A stretch of 39,930 nucleotides of DNA, taken from IMG/VR virus record IMGVR_UViG_3300046680_000106, positions 1-39,930 of that record, one strand, 5' to 3'. A program made the position numbers and the translations under genes. Source of the stretch: a virus. A model generated the notes under the pieces. That model did no database searches, was not told where the DNA came from, and was given only the letters and a program-made list of their open reading frames with translations. Shown piece after piece: positions 32,559-39,791 of the stretch (position 1 is its first letter; the number at the start of each line of letters is the position of its first letter).

Positions 32559-34163
32559 ATGGCTGACCCAACGACTGACGACGTCATGCTGGGCACTAAT
32601 GCCGGCGCTCCTGCACCCGTGGCGCCGGCTAAGATCGATTCAGATCCTGTCGTCGCCAAGGCCTTGCCCGTGGCCAGGGACGCAGTGTCGCCGCCCTTGC
32701 TCGCGCGCAAGCCTGCTGATGCGGCGCCTGCGGACGATAAGGGCGGTGGCCAGAAGGGCGGCGATTGGTTCGGGCAGAACCGAAGCTGGCTGATCCCGCT
32801 GTTGAGCGGCGTTGGCGGCATGGCCTCTTCGAACAGTCCCTACCTCGGCACCGCCCTTCTGCAAGGACTGGGCAAGGGCGCGGAGGCTTATGCCGGCGAA
32901 CAGCAGGCGGAAGGCAACCTGGAGCACACCCAGGCCGGCAATCGCGGCATGAACATCGAAAACCAGCAGCGGGCTGTGGATCTCGGAAAGAGCGGCATTT
33001 GGACAGACAATGCCGGCTTTGATCGGGTCACCACGGCAGATGGCCGTTCCATGCTTTTTGCTACGTGGCTTCAGAAGGACAAAGCAGGAGAACATATCCC
33101 GCTTGTTGGCGAAGACGCGGTGCGCAGTTCACGGAAATACCTGGGCGAAACCAAGACGCCTGACGTATATGGCGGCGGCGCGAAAATCGCTGGCGCTCCT
33201 GATGCGCCGGTCGCCCCCAGCGCGCCGGTCGCCCCCAACGCGCCTGGCCCAGCAGGCGGCGCTGATAACGCCGGCGCTCCTGGCCCAGCAGGCGGCACTG
33301 ACGGTGGCGGCGGCAGTTTTCTTCCCACAGCCAAGCCCCTTCCGCCGAAGACGGAAGAGGAAGCCGCGACAGCCGTTGGCGACAAGGGCCGCGCGATCAT
33401 GGCCGATGCGCAAGATCGCTACATGAGCAACACCAAGGACTACAATACTGCAAAAGCAGGGTCGCAAAAACTTGCCGATCAGGTGTCCGCAGAAGCGGAT
33501 TTCGCCAAGGGCCAGCGCAGCAATGTGTACGCCCTGGGCGATAAGCTTCTTTCGCTGCCCGAAGAAGGCTTTTTGAAGCCTGACATTGCGGGCGATGTGA
33601 CCAACAGGGTTGGAAATTACTGGAACGCGGCGATGGACCGTTTCAGCAAATTGTATCCTGATTTGGCGCAATACAAATTTGATGAGCATGACTTGGGGAC
33701 TAAAATAGCGGCTGATAAATACTCGAAAGGGCTGGCGTTTCTCCAGGCCCATGGCATGGGTCAGCAGTCTCTCGGCGGTCTTCAGGAGGCTATCGGCATT
33801 GTCCCCAGCGGCGGCATGACCAGAGACGCTGCAATTCAAGTGCTCTCAGGAATGGCCAAGGGCCAGCAGCGAGCCATCGACCGCGATGCCTACCTCAATG
33901 ATTGGGAGAAGACGTCGCAGCATGATAATGCGGGGATGCCACGTTGGACCGCTAAAGACGCCATGCGCGCTTTCGAGGCCGAGCACGGAGATCGCTACGG
34001 CAAAGAGGGTGCGGCGTTTGAAAAAGTGCTCCGCATAAAGCACAACACCACGAAGAAGAGCATGTTCTCCGACATTTACAGTGGCGCGACGCCTGCGTCG
34101 GAAGCGGACAAGGCGACAGGCATCAAGGCCATGTCTCGTTGGTTCAAAAACTATTCGGGGTAA
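32559..34163 (+). CDS. internal virion/ejection-type protein
   Basis: 534 residues from ATG 32559, with GGTGGAGG at 32545-32552. An in-frame TTG at 32553 is less likely. Residues 1-70 and 215-255 are Pro/Ala/Gly-rich linkers. Residues 77-105 (WLIPLLSGVGGMASSNSPYL) form a hydrophobic segment that could enter a membrane. The rest is helical and charged (NRGMNIENQQRAVDLGKSG, YLNDWEKTSQHDN, WTAKDAMRAFEAEHGDRYG). No family recognised. Large helical proteins with one hydrophobic segment, encoded between a lysozyme-bearing protein and another big internal-type protein, fit the ejection proteins that build the trans-envelope channel. Confidence 0.65.
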   Translation: MADPTTDDVMLGTNAGAPAPVAPAKIDSDPVVAKALPVARDAVSPPLLARKPADAAPADDKGGGQKGGDWFGQNRSWLIPLLSGVGGMASSNSPYLGTALLQGLGKGAEAYAGEQQAEGNLEHTQAGNRGMNIENQQRAVDLGKSGIWTDNAGFDRVTTADGRSMLFATWLQKDKAGEHIPLVGEDAVRSSRKYLGETKTPDVYGGGAKIAGAPDAPVAPSAPVAPNAPGPAGGADNAGAPGPAGGTDGGGGSFLPTAKPLPPKTEEEAATAVGDKGRAIMADAQDRYMSNTKDYNTAKAGSQKLADQVSAEADFAKGQRSNVYALGDKLLSLPEEGFLKPDIAGDVTNRVGNYWNAAMDRFSKLYPDLAQYKFDEHDLGTKIAADKYSKGLAFLQAHGMGQQSLGGLQEAIGIVPSGGMTRDAAIQVLSGMAKGQQRAIDRDAYLNDWEKTSQHDNAGMPRWTAKDAMRAFEAEHGDRYGKEGAAFEKVLRIKHNTTKKSMFSDIYSGATPASEADKATGIKAMSRWFKNYSG

Positions 34164-34169
34164 AACACC

Positions 34170-36278
34170 ATGGCGCAGGCGTCAGAATACAGCATCGATC
34201 CTGTGGCGCCGGCTCCCGTTGACGCTCCTGCGAATGTGACTGCGACTGCTCCGAAACCTGGCGGCAACACTGCCGCTGACTACGGCGACGATCCTGTCGA
34301 TTCCTCGAAATCGGGCGCGAATGCAAAGGTTGCGACGCCCCAGCCGCCGCCCGATTACGCCAATATGTCTGGTTGGGATGTCGCCAAAGGCACCGCCAAA
34401 GCTCTTATTCCGTCAGCAGCCGCGAAAGTGGGCGACGTAGTTTCAGGCTTGGGCAGCGCGGCCAAGCATGTCTATGACACGCATGAGCTTCCCGGCAAAG
34501 ATCTGGTTCAAGGCGCCGATGCATGGGTTAACAGGAAGCTTTCGGACTATGCTCCCGAAACCATGAAGATGGTCAATAAGGCGATAGGCTACACGCCGCC
34601 TTCAGACGCGGAGTACGAGGCGAAGGTGAAGCCGGCGACCGAAGCCGCTTCTGCTGCTTACCACAGCACCGTGGACCCCTTCACATCGTGGCCTAAGTTT
34701 GCTGAAAAGATGACCACAGATCCTATAGATCCGCTGCTCAACGCCGCCAGCGTGGCGATGCCGGTTCTGCGCGTGGCCAGAACTGGAGCCGAAATGGCTG
34801 GCCTAGCCAAGGGCGCTGGAGCCGCCGCCGATCTCACCAAGGTGACGACCCCCGGCGAGCTAGGCCAGGCTGTCCACGGCGCCGCGTCTGAGGCGCTCGC
34901 CGCGAAAGATCTCGCTTATAAGAAAGCTTTCAGCCACACCGCTACGTTTGATCCTGCTGCGGCTCAACCCATCATGAGCGAAGTGCAGGCCAACCTTGCG
35001 AAGACGCCGAACTTCCCAGGCTTGAACCGTTTCGACAAGAACCCGCACCTCGCGGACGCCAAGGCGGCGTATGACCACCTGGACAACAGTCTCAAGACCA
35101 TAGATCCGAATGACTTCACCATGCCGAATATGGAGAACATCCGGCGTGACCTCCAGCAGAAGGCGATGGAGACAGAGAGCGGCCCCGCTCGATACATGAT
35201 CGGCCAGATGATCGACGGGATCGACAGCGGCATCAGCAAGGTGGCGACGAAGCCGGGAATGTACGCGGGCGACGGCGCTGCGGTGGCGAGCGATATGGCC
35301 AACGCCCGTAAGCTGAACGTCGATTGGATCAAGCAATTCGGCAATGAAGCGCCATCGAGCTTCAAGCCCACGATGAACACGCTCCCGAAAGACTTGGCGA
35401 CGGCTGATGACAGCCATTTCCACGCCGCCGGCACGGGCCTCGGCAATGCGCTGATGAACGAGGGCAAGGGCGGCGTTCTCTACAATCACCTCAAGCAATT
35501 TGTGCCGAAGGAAACGCTCGACAATTACCTGCGTCAGCCGATGCTGGCGGGCGATTCGGCAACCGTGATGAAGCGGCTGAACACGCCCATCGCGCAAAAC
35601 GTCTTTGGCTCCGATCTCGACAGGGCCAAGCGGCTGGCCGCTTCGCAGGACACCAAGACGCTCATGGGCAAGGTGGCCCCGGTCGCTAAGTGGGGATTGG
35701 AGGCAGCGGCGCCTTTCGTTGGCCACGCGCTGCTTCCGGGTGGCGGCGGCGCCTTGGCTGGAGCAGCAGTGAGTGCTGCCGGGGAGCTTGCGAGCAGGAA
35801 GTTTTTCCCGCACGGCGTCGGCAACAGAGCGCCGCTCTTTGAGCGTTACGCGGGCAAGCCGGCGCCTGCGGTGGCCCTGCCAGATAAAGGGTTGCGCGCT
35901 GCGCTCCCGCTGGTGAGGCCAAGCAGTTACACGCAATTCCTCAAGCCTTCGACCTACAAGGGCGGGAGGCTTCCCGTTGCAGCCATCGCCGGCCATCGCC
36001 CGCCTGTCGGCGCCACCGCCACGGCGCCAGGAGAACCGACCGCAGACACGGCGCCGAGCGTCAATCCGCTGGCGGGGATGTCCTATGGCTACGACCCCAC
36101 CGGGCAAAACCGATACGCCAGCGGCGGCGCTGTGAAAGGCCACCAGCATCTGGTAGATCGGCTATTCGCCGCGCATGAGCGCGCCAAGCGCGAGGAAAAG
36201 GCGCATACTGCGGGCATCCTGCACCAGCCTGACGAGGCGGTCGCAAAAGCCCTTCATGTCGCGCAGGCGGCTATCTGA
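34170..36278 (+). CDS. internal virion/ejection-type protein with GG tail
   Basis: 702 residues. A disordered, Pro/Ala-rich leader (1-60) precedes helical regions. Amphipathic or hydrophobic stretches lie near 60-95 (WDVAKGTAKALIPSAAAK), 188-220 (PLLNAASVAMPVLRVART) and 507-545 (KWGLEAAAPFVGHALLPGG). The centre (280-470) is helical and charged. The C-terminus after a Pro/Thr linker reads NRYASGGAVKGHQHLVDRLF and then EKAHTAGILHQPDEAVAKAL. This end resembles the tail of the ART-like protein at 3560-5776. No named family. It fits an ejection-complex or capsid-core protein. A 6-nt gap separates it from the previous gene. Confidence 0.65.
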   Translation: MAQASEYSIDPVAPAPVDAPANVTATAPKPGGNTAADYGDDPVDSSKSGANAKVATPQPPPDYANMSGWDVAKGTAKALIPSAAAKVGDVVSGLGSAAKHVYDTHELPGKDLVQGADAWVNRKLSDYAPETMKMVNKAIGYTPPSDAEYEAKVKPATEAASAAYHSTVDPFTSWPKFAEKMTTDPIDPLLNAASVAMPVLRVARTGAEMAGLAKGAGAAADLTKVTTPGELGQAVHGAASEALAAKDLAYKKAFSHTATFDPAAAQPIMSEVQANLAKTPNFPGLNRFDKNPHLADAKAAYDHLDNSLKTIDPNDFTMPNMENIRRDLQQKAMETESGPARYMIGQMIDGIDSGISKVATKPGMYAGDGAAVASDMANARKLNVDWIKQFGNEAPSSFKPTMNTLPKDLATADDSHFHAAGTGLGNALMNEGKGGVLYNHLKQFVPKETLDNYLRQPMLAGDSATVMKRLNTPIAQNVFGSDLDRAKRLAASQDTKTLMGKVAPVAKWGLEAAAPFVGHALLPGGGGALAGAAVSAAGELASRKFFPHGVGNRAPLFERYAGKPAPAVALPDKGLRAALPLVRPSSYTQFLKPSTYKGGRLPVAAIAGHRPPVGATATAPGEPTADTAPSVNPLAGMSYGYDPTGQNRYASGGAVKGHQHLVDRLFAAHERAKREEKAHTAGILHQPDEAVAKALHVAQAAI

Positions 36279-36288
36279 GGATCTGGCC

Positions 36289-37314
36289 ATGACTGAATTT
36301 ACACCAGGCAAAGGCCTTAACGTACCGGCTGCAGGGACGCCGAACTGGGACGTGCCGGTGAACACCGACTGGCGCTCCATCGATCAGGCCATTGCGGGAG
36401 TGCAATACGTTAATGCCGCTGGCTTCACCGGCAACGTCAACCTGTCCAATGCATATCCAACTGGTTCATCCGATCCCGCCACTACGCTGTCCTGCTTGCC
36501 CTCCACGATTGTCATTTACGGAGCTATTGCAGGGGCGGTCAATCTGGTGTTTCCAGACGGCCTTGTGGGCCACTGGATCATCAGAAACGCAACCGGCGGG
36601 AATTTTGCAGTAAACGTCGTCACGTCTACCGGTACATATAACTATATGTCTGTTCCGCAGGGTGTCTTATCTCACGTCCATAGCGACGGCCACACTTTTT
36701 ATTTTGTCGGCGCGAGCGGCACCACGTCGCAGCTTGCGATGATTGGTGAGATCAAAGCCTGGTCTGGCGGCTGGGTGCCGACGCAGTGGATGGCTTGCGA
36801 TGGCCGCTGGCTCGACAGGTTTGCCAACGGAGGGCAGTACGGGCCGCTCTATAACGTTTTTGGCTTCGCCTATGGCGGCAACGGCTCCAATGCATTCGCC
36901 ATTCCCGATTTGCGAGGGCGCGTGGTGGCGGGCGCAGACAACATGGGGACGCTAGGCAGCGCCAATCGCCTGAACGGGTGGGGGATGACGGCTGTCGGCG
37001 GCGTGGCGAATCTGGCCTTGACCACCGATCAGTTGCCGTCGCACACGCATTATGATTATGGCCACGGGCACAGCGTGGCCCAGAACCCGCATCACCACAC
37101 TATCACCATTCCTGACAATAGCGTCGGGGGACAGCCAGGCGTGGGCTACAGCGGCCAAGGCTGGCCATGGGCTGGAAAACCGACGACCGACGAGACTGTC
37201 CCCTTGGGGATCTATGCCGGCTACGCCAGCCTCACGAACACCGGCAACGGCAACGCCTTCTCGATCCTGCAGCCGACGCTCGTCCTGCAATACATCATTT
37301 ACACGGGCGTCTAG
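36289..37314 (+). CDS. tail collar-domain fibre protein with His-rich tip
   Basis: 341 residues from ATG 36289, with GAGGAT upstream. Residues 1-145 form a beta-rich shaft (MTEFTPGKGLNVPAAGTPNW, VIYGAIAGAVNLVFPDGLVG). Residues 151-215 match the Phage Tail Collar Domain: MIGEIKAWSGGWVPTQWMAC, then DGRWL, YNVFGFAYGG and FAIPDLRGRVVAG. Residues 249-275 hold LPSHTHYDYGHGHSVAQNPH and HHTITI, a His-x-His series like the iron-binding tips of other fibres. The end, LQPTLVLQYIIYTGV, is also typical. The product is probably a receptor-binding short fibre or spike. It is the last gene of the rightward operon; its TAG stop lies within a CTAG that also holds the stop of the leftward GcrA gene. Confidence 0.85.
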   Translation: MTEFTPGKGLNVPAAGTPNWDVPVNTDWRSIDQAIAGVQYVNAAGFTGNVNLSNAYPTGSSDPATTLSCLPSTIVIYGAIAGAVNLVFPDGLVGHWIIRNATGGNFAVNVVTSTGTYNYMSVPQGVLSHVHSDGHTFYFVGASGTTSQLAMIGEIKAWSGGWVPTQWMACDGRWLDRFANGGQYGPLYNVFGFAYGGNGSNAFAIPDLRGRVVAGADNMGTLGSANRLNGWGMTAVGGVANLALTTDQLPSHTHYDYGHGHSVAQNPHHHTITIPDNSVGGQPGVGYSGQGWPWAGKPTTDETVPLGIYAGYASLTNTGNGNAFSILQPTLVLQYIIYTGV

Positions 37315-37727
37315 GCGGCTCTCGTCTGGTAACAAGCGATCATGTGCTTGGGGCAGTAGATGGTCACGCCGGGTCTATCGACCGTCTCGCAGCAATAGGT
37401 GACGCCCGCCGGCGAGCGCGGATCTCCGAACGGATAACGGCAGGTGAAAGCCGTCAGGCCCATGATCGTCCGATCCTGGACAGGCGGCGCAATGGGCGCG
37501 GCGATTGTCTTCATCTTGGGCGTCCTCGGCGGTCTGGGTTTACGAGGCGCCAGAACGCTCGCGGCCCGACTGACGTCGAATCCGCGAGCGCGGAGCCTGG
37601 ATATGACACCGATGATCGCGTTCTTGGTTTTACCCAATTTTTCGCCAGCCTCCGTTCCACTGAAGCCGGCTTTCCACAGGGCCAGGATCGCGACTTCGTC
37701 GCTGTTCATTTCAGTTCGTTTGGTCAT
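37311..37727 (-). CDS. gcrA: GcrA-family cell-cycle regulator
   Basis: 138 residues. GcrA is an alphaproteobacterial transcription factor that binds sigma70-RNA polymerase and prefers CcrM-methylated GANTC sites. Residues 10-46 give the N-terminal DNA-binding helices: LWKAGFSGTEAGEKLGKTKN, then AIIGVISRLRARGF. The C-terminal metal-type motif reads CRYPFGDP, CC at 112-113 and YCPKHMIACYQ. A basic Pro-rich linker joins the two, as in the family. An in-frame ATG at 37709 (MNSDEVAILALW) fits the family start well and may be the true one. It overlaps the 37711-37938 gene, and its stop shares CTAG with the tail-collar stop. It probably redirects host transcription or cell-cycle genes. DNA-binding details are not checked. 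Confidence 0.85.
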   Translation of the reverse strand: MTKRTEMNSDEVAILALWKAGFSGTEAGEKLGKTKNAIIGVISRLRARGFDVSRAASVLAPRKPRPPRTPKMKTIAAPIAPPVQDRTIMGLTAFTCRYPFGDPRSPAGVTYCCETVDRPGVTIYCPKHMIACYQTRAA

Positions 37728-37938
37728 CTGCCTTTTTCTCGTATCTCACGCCGCAGAACGGGCAGTATGTCGGAACGATGAGCGGCATCTTGCTGCGCAT
37801 GCTGGTGATGATTTTTTCGCTCGCGATCAGCGTGGGGATCACGATCAGATGACCATCGATAACACGAAAGGCGGTCGTCAGCCTGGCGTTGTTGTCGGCA
37901 ATCATCTTGTTCATGTCGTCGGCGCAATTGCAGGTCAC
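37711..37938 (-). CDS. small zinc-ribbon protein
   Basis: 75 residues starting at a GTG (37938) that overlaps the upstream stop as GTGA; GGAGA 6 nt before it decides this start over earlier in-frame codons. TCNCADDMNKMIADNNARL at the start and TYCPFCGVRYEKKADDQTN at the end give a C-x-C and a C-x-x-C pair, probably one zinc site. The middle is a beta strand pair (GHLIVIPTLIA). I recall similar small proteins in rhizobial phages. A single-domain regulator or a structural part are both possible; no function assigned. It overlaps the 5' end of the GcrA gene by 17 nt. Confidence 0.62.
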   Translation of the reverse strand: MTCNCADDMNKMIADNNARLTTAFRVIDGHLIVIPTLIASEKIITSMRSKMPLIVPTYCPFCGVRYEKKADDQTN

Positions 37939-38096
37939 GGCGTTCTCCACGTCGCGAGGGGTTTCGGGTTGAAAAGCATCGAGGCCTCCACCGTGGCGTT
38001 GTGACGGGCCTTGACGCGATGCAGGACATAGGGTGCGGCGAGCGTCGAGGCGCTCCACATTGCTACAGCCAAGCTTAAGCTTAATTTCTTCACCAT
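37935..38096 (-). CDS. tiny exported protein
   Basis: 53 residues (MVKKLSLSLAVAMWSASTLA start). The N-terminal 20 residues look like a signal peptide, with a cleavable site near A-A-P. The mature part (YVLHRVKARHNATVEASMLF) is about 30 residues, basic and unmatched. It begins 7 nt before the upstream 27-residue ORF ends and shares a GTGA with the following gene. Two tiny exported/membrane ORFs in a row might be a spanin pair, but size and lack of a lipobox do not support this well. Confidence 0.5.
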   Translation of the reverse strand: MVKKLSLSLAVAMWSASTLAAPYVLHRVKARHNATVEASMLFNPKPLATWRTP

Positions 38097-38173
38097 AGCG
38101 CCACCAGCATCGCAAAGGCGCACACCCCTGATACGGCGCCGATCACATACCCTTTCCAAAAGTCACCGCTCAT
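38090..38173 (-). CDS. 27-residue membrane peptide
   Basis: A minimal ORF, M-S-G-D-F-W-K-G-Y-V then IGAVSGVCAFAMLVALW, with GGAGAT about 5 nt before the ATG. It is a polar head followed by one membrane helix. It overlaps the 38163 gene (its stop codon lies within the first codons) and the 38096 start. The chain of overlaps and the good ribosome site argue that it is translated. Function unknown. Confidence 0.45.
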   Translation of the reverse strand: MSGDFWKGYVIGAVSGVCAFAMLVALW

Positions 38174-38543
38174 CTTGATCTCCCAAATTGTCGATGTTGA
38201 ATACGGCGTTGTCGATTTTCCTGTCGAGGATCGCCAGAATCTCCGCGTATTCCTGCTGGAGCGCGAGGCGCAGCGCCCGATAGGCGTCCGCTTTGCTGGC
38301 GTACCAGGGACCGCCGGTGCCCTGGGCGTCGGTCCTGTCGGTCCTGCTGTAGCTGTGGGCGCCGGCCCTAAAGCAGCCTTGGTTGACTTTTCGGCTGTAT
38401 GCGTCGAAGTTCCAGCCGGTCTGATTTAGATCGCTGGGGACCAGCCTGTGCAGGACGAAATCGCGAAAGCGCATGGCGCGCGCTTCGTCCAATTGTTTGA
38501 CGATGAGGTCGAACGCCGCTTTTTCGGCCTTGGTCATGGCCAT
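38163..38543 (-). CDS. hypothetical phage protein
   Basis: 126 residues, helical. Residues 4-30 form a charged helix (TKAEKAAFDLIVKQLDEAR). The middle is polar (YSRKVNQGCFRAGAHSYSRT, GTGGPWYASKADAYRALRLA), and the end is another helix (YAEILAILDRKIDNAV). A single TGATG junction joins it to the MazG-like gene upstream. No family recognised. It lies between a nucleotide-metabolism-type gene and a set of tiny membrane/regulatory genes, so it belongs to the leftward accessory operon. Confidence 0.6.
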   Translation of the reverse strand: MAMTKAEKAAFDLIVKQLDEARAMRFRDFVLHRLVPSDLNQTGWNFDAYSRKVNQGCFRAGAHSYSRTDRTDAQGTGGPWYASKADAYRALRLALQQEYAEILAILDRKIDNAVFNIDNLGDQDER

Positions 38544-39001
38544 CAGCGCAGCCTCGCTCTGAACCCCAGCTTTTTGCTGGTGGCGTTGAACTTATCGACG
38601 GTCGCCCGCTTCAAATCGATGCCGGCTTTGATGGCGATCAGCGAAACGTAGACTTCCACGTCAGCCAATTCTGTCGCCAGATCGGCAACGGTGGCGCGCG
38701 AGCCATCGAGGCCCAGGCGTTCGCGCTCCAGCTTTTTGATCACGTTGCAGGCTTCGCCCATTTCGCCGGCGGCGGCGTTGCCGTAATAGGACAGATCGAG
38801 CTTGTCGCTGTTCGTCCACTCAAGCTGGCGGGCGATGTTGGCCTCTTCCAGCGTGTCATAATAGATGACAGGCTGGGCCTTTCTGGGTATGGGCTGCACC
38901 TTTTCGAGCACCCCGGTAATCAAGTTGTGGGCGACTGTTTGATCCATGCAAGCTTTATGAGCAAGCAACACGCTCATGGCTTCGATTTCTTCAGGGGTCA
39001 T
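38543..39001 (-). CDS. MazG-like nucleotide pyrophosphohydrolase
   Basis: 152 residues. The core (about residues 50-140) fits the all-alpha NTP-pyrophosphohydrolase (MazG) superfamily: ANIARQLEWTNS at the start, GEMGEACNVIKKLERE with Glu80 and Glu83, and LATELADVEVYVSLIAIKAG with Glu111 and Asp114 as the metal-binding set. MazG proteins hydrolyse nucleoside triphosphates to monophosphate and pyrophosphate; phage versions are thought to adjust nucleotide or alarmone pools during infection. An N-terminal 48-residue extension is unique here. Ribosome site GAGGAAC lies about 7 nt upstream. It is translationally coupled to the next gene (TGATG). Confidence 0.75.
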   Translation of the reverse strand: MTPEEIEAMSVLLAHKACMDQTVAHNLITGVLEKVQPIPRKAQPVIYYDTLEEANIARQLEWTNSDKLDLSYYGNAAAGEMGEACNVIKKLERERLGLDGSRATVADLATELADVEVYVSLIAIKAGIDLKRATVDKFNATSKKLGFRARLR

Positions 39002-39025
39002 GCTTGGGTTCCTCGTTTTTTGAGC

Positions 39026-39047
39026 GGGGGCGGATCTAGCCGCCCCC
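39026..39047. other. 8-bp GC hairpin in leader of MazG-like gene
   Basis: GGGGGCGG (39026-39033) and CCGCCCCC (39040-39047) pair around a 6-nt loop between the CHAP-like and MazG-like genes. On the minus strand it is followed by CAAAAAAC, not a T-tract, so it is not a standard intrinsic terminator. It lies about 25 nt before the MazG-like start, where it could affect expression. Confidence 0.45.
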
Positions 39048-39052
39048 TGGGG

Positions 39053-39712
39053 TCAGACGGGTTGACGAAAAGCGACGATGCGGCGGATCGACACCATGCC
39101 GTAGCCGACATTGTGCCGGTGGTTGCCCGACAGCAGCAGGATCGACGAGGGATAGACTTTGGCGACGATCCCGATGTGATGGGGCAGGACGGCGACGGCG
39201 CCGACCCTGGGTGCGCTAGGCCGGCCATAGTGGGCGTAGGAGACGGCGGCGAGCGATCCCAGGCGGGAATAGCCGGCCTCTTTGAGCCACAGGCCCACGG
39301 AGGCCGCGCACCAGGGGCCATTGAAGCCGGTGAAATTGCCGCCGCCGACATAACGCTCCGCAACGTGCAGGAGGCGTGTGTCGCCGCCCAGGGACGCCGT
39401 GGGCGTGTAGAAACGAAAGCCGAACAGGCTGAAGCCCTGATCGGGTTCAGGGGCCACCGCCATCGCCGTGCGCGCATAGACGCGGCGCTGATAGTGATGG
39501 TGGTGCGCAACAGGGCGCCAGCGATGATAGTAGCGGCGAGGTTCACGCCATCGAGGCTTCAGGCTTTCGAAGGATTTCTCCTGCGCCTCCATGCCAAAAA
39601 TGCGCCGGATGTTGAAATTTTGACTGGACGTTTGCGGCGGCGGGTCCACACTGGCAAATGCCGGCGAGGAACACGCCACGAGTAGAGCCGTGACGGCGAG
39701 CAGCTTTCGCAT
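39053..39712 (-). CDS. secreted CHAP-like hydrolase (TIGR02594 type)
   Basis: 219 residues with AAAGGA about 8 nt upstream. Residues 1-20 are a signal peptide (MRKLLAVTALLVACSSPAFA). A His/Arg/Tyr-rich linker (about 55-85) precedes a cysteine-peptidase-like domain: LLHVAERYVGGGNFTGFNGP, then WCAASVGLWLKEAG with Cys135 as likely nucleophile, VGAVAVLPHHIGIVAKV with His179, and GNHRHNVGYGMV. This fits the small TIGR02594-type family, related to CHAP/NlpC domains and frequent in Rhizobiales. It may cleave peptidoglycan in the periplasm at lysis or be a moron gene. A leftward terminator upstream separates it from the previous gene. The hydrolase activity is inferred from residues only. Confidence 0.78.
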   Translation of the reverse strand: MRKLLAVTALLVACSSPAFASVDPPPQTSSQNFNIRRIFGMEAQEKSFESLKPRWREPRRYYHRWRPVAHHHHYQRRVYARTAMAVAPEPDQGFSLFGFRFYTPTASLGGDTRLLHVAERYVGGGNFTGFNGPWCAASVGLWLKEAGYSRLGSLAAVSYAHYGRPSAPRVGAVAVLPHHIGIVAKVYPSSILLLSGNHRHNVGYGMVSIRRIVAFRQPV

Positions 39713-39737
39713 CTTGCATCCTTTCTGGACATAAAAA

Positions 39738-39767
39738 GAGCGCGCCCTGCGCGAACAGGGCGCGCTC
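39738..39767 (-). terminator. intrinsic terminator for leftward transcription
   Basis: Arms GAGCGCGCCCTG (39738-39749) and CAGGGCGCGCTC (39756-39767) pair perfectly (12 bp) around CGCGAA. Reading leftward, the stem is followed by TTTTTAT. It ends transcription coming from the Gly-rich gene at the window edge and lies 25 nt before the CHAP-like start. Confidence 0.88.
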
Positions 39768-39791
39768 GATTACTCAACTAGGACGTGACGA

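Noticed and set aside
34860-36149. 429-residue minus-strand open frame opposite the 34170-36278 gene
   Set aside because: Arg/His-rich composition typical of an antisense shadow. The + strand frame has coupled neighbours and a sensible protein composition.
37444-38004. + strand open frame of 186 residues over the GcrA and zinc-ribbon genes
   Set aside because: It lies opposite a GcrA gene with clear family motifs. The product has no matching features and no ribosome site context.
38927-39685. + strand open frame of 252 residues opposite the CHAP-like gene
   Set aside because: The minus frame has a signal peptide, ribosome site and catalytic motif. The + frame is unstructured shadow sequence.
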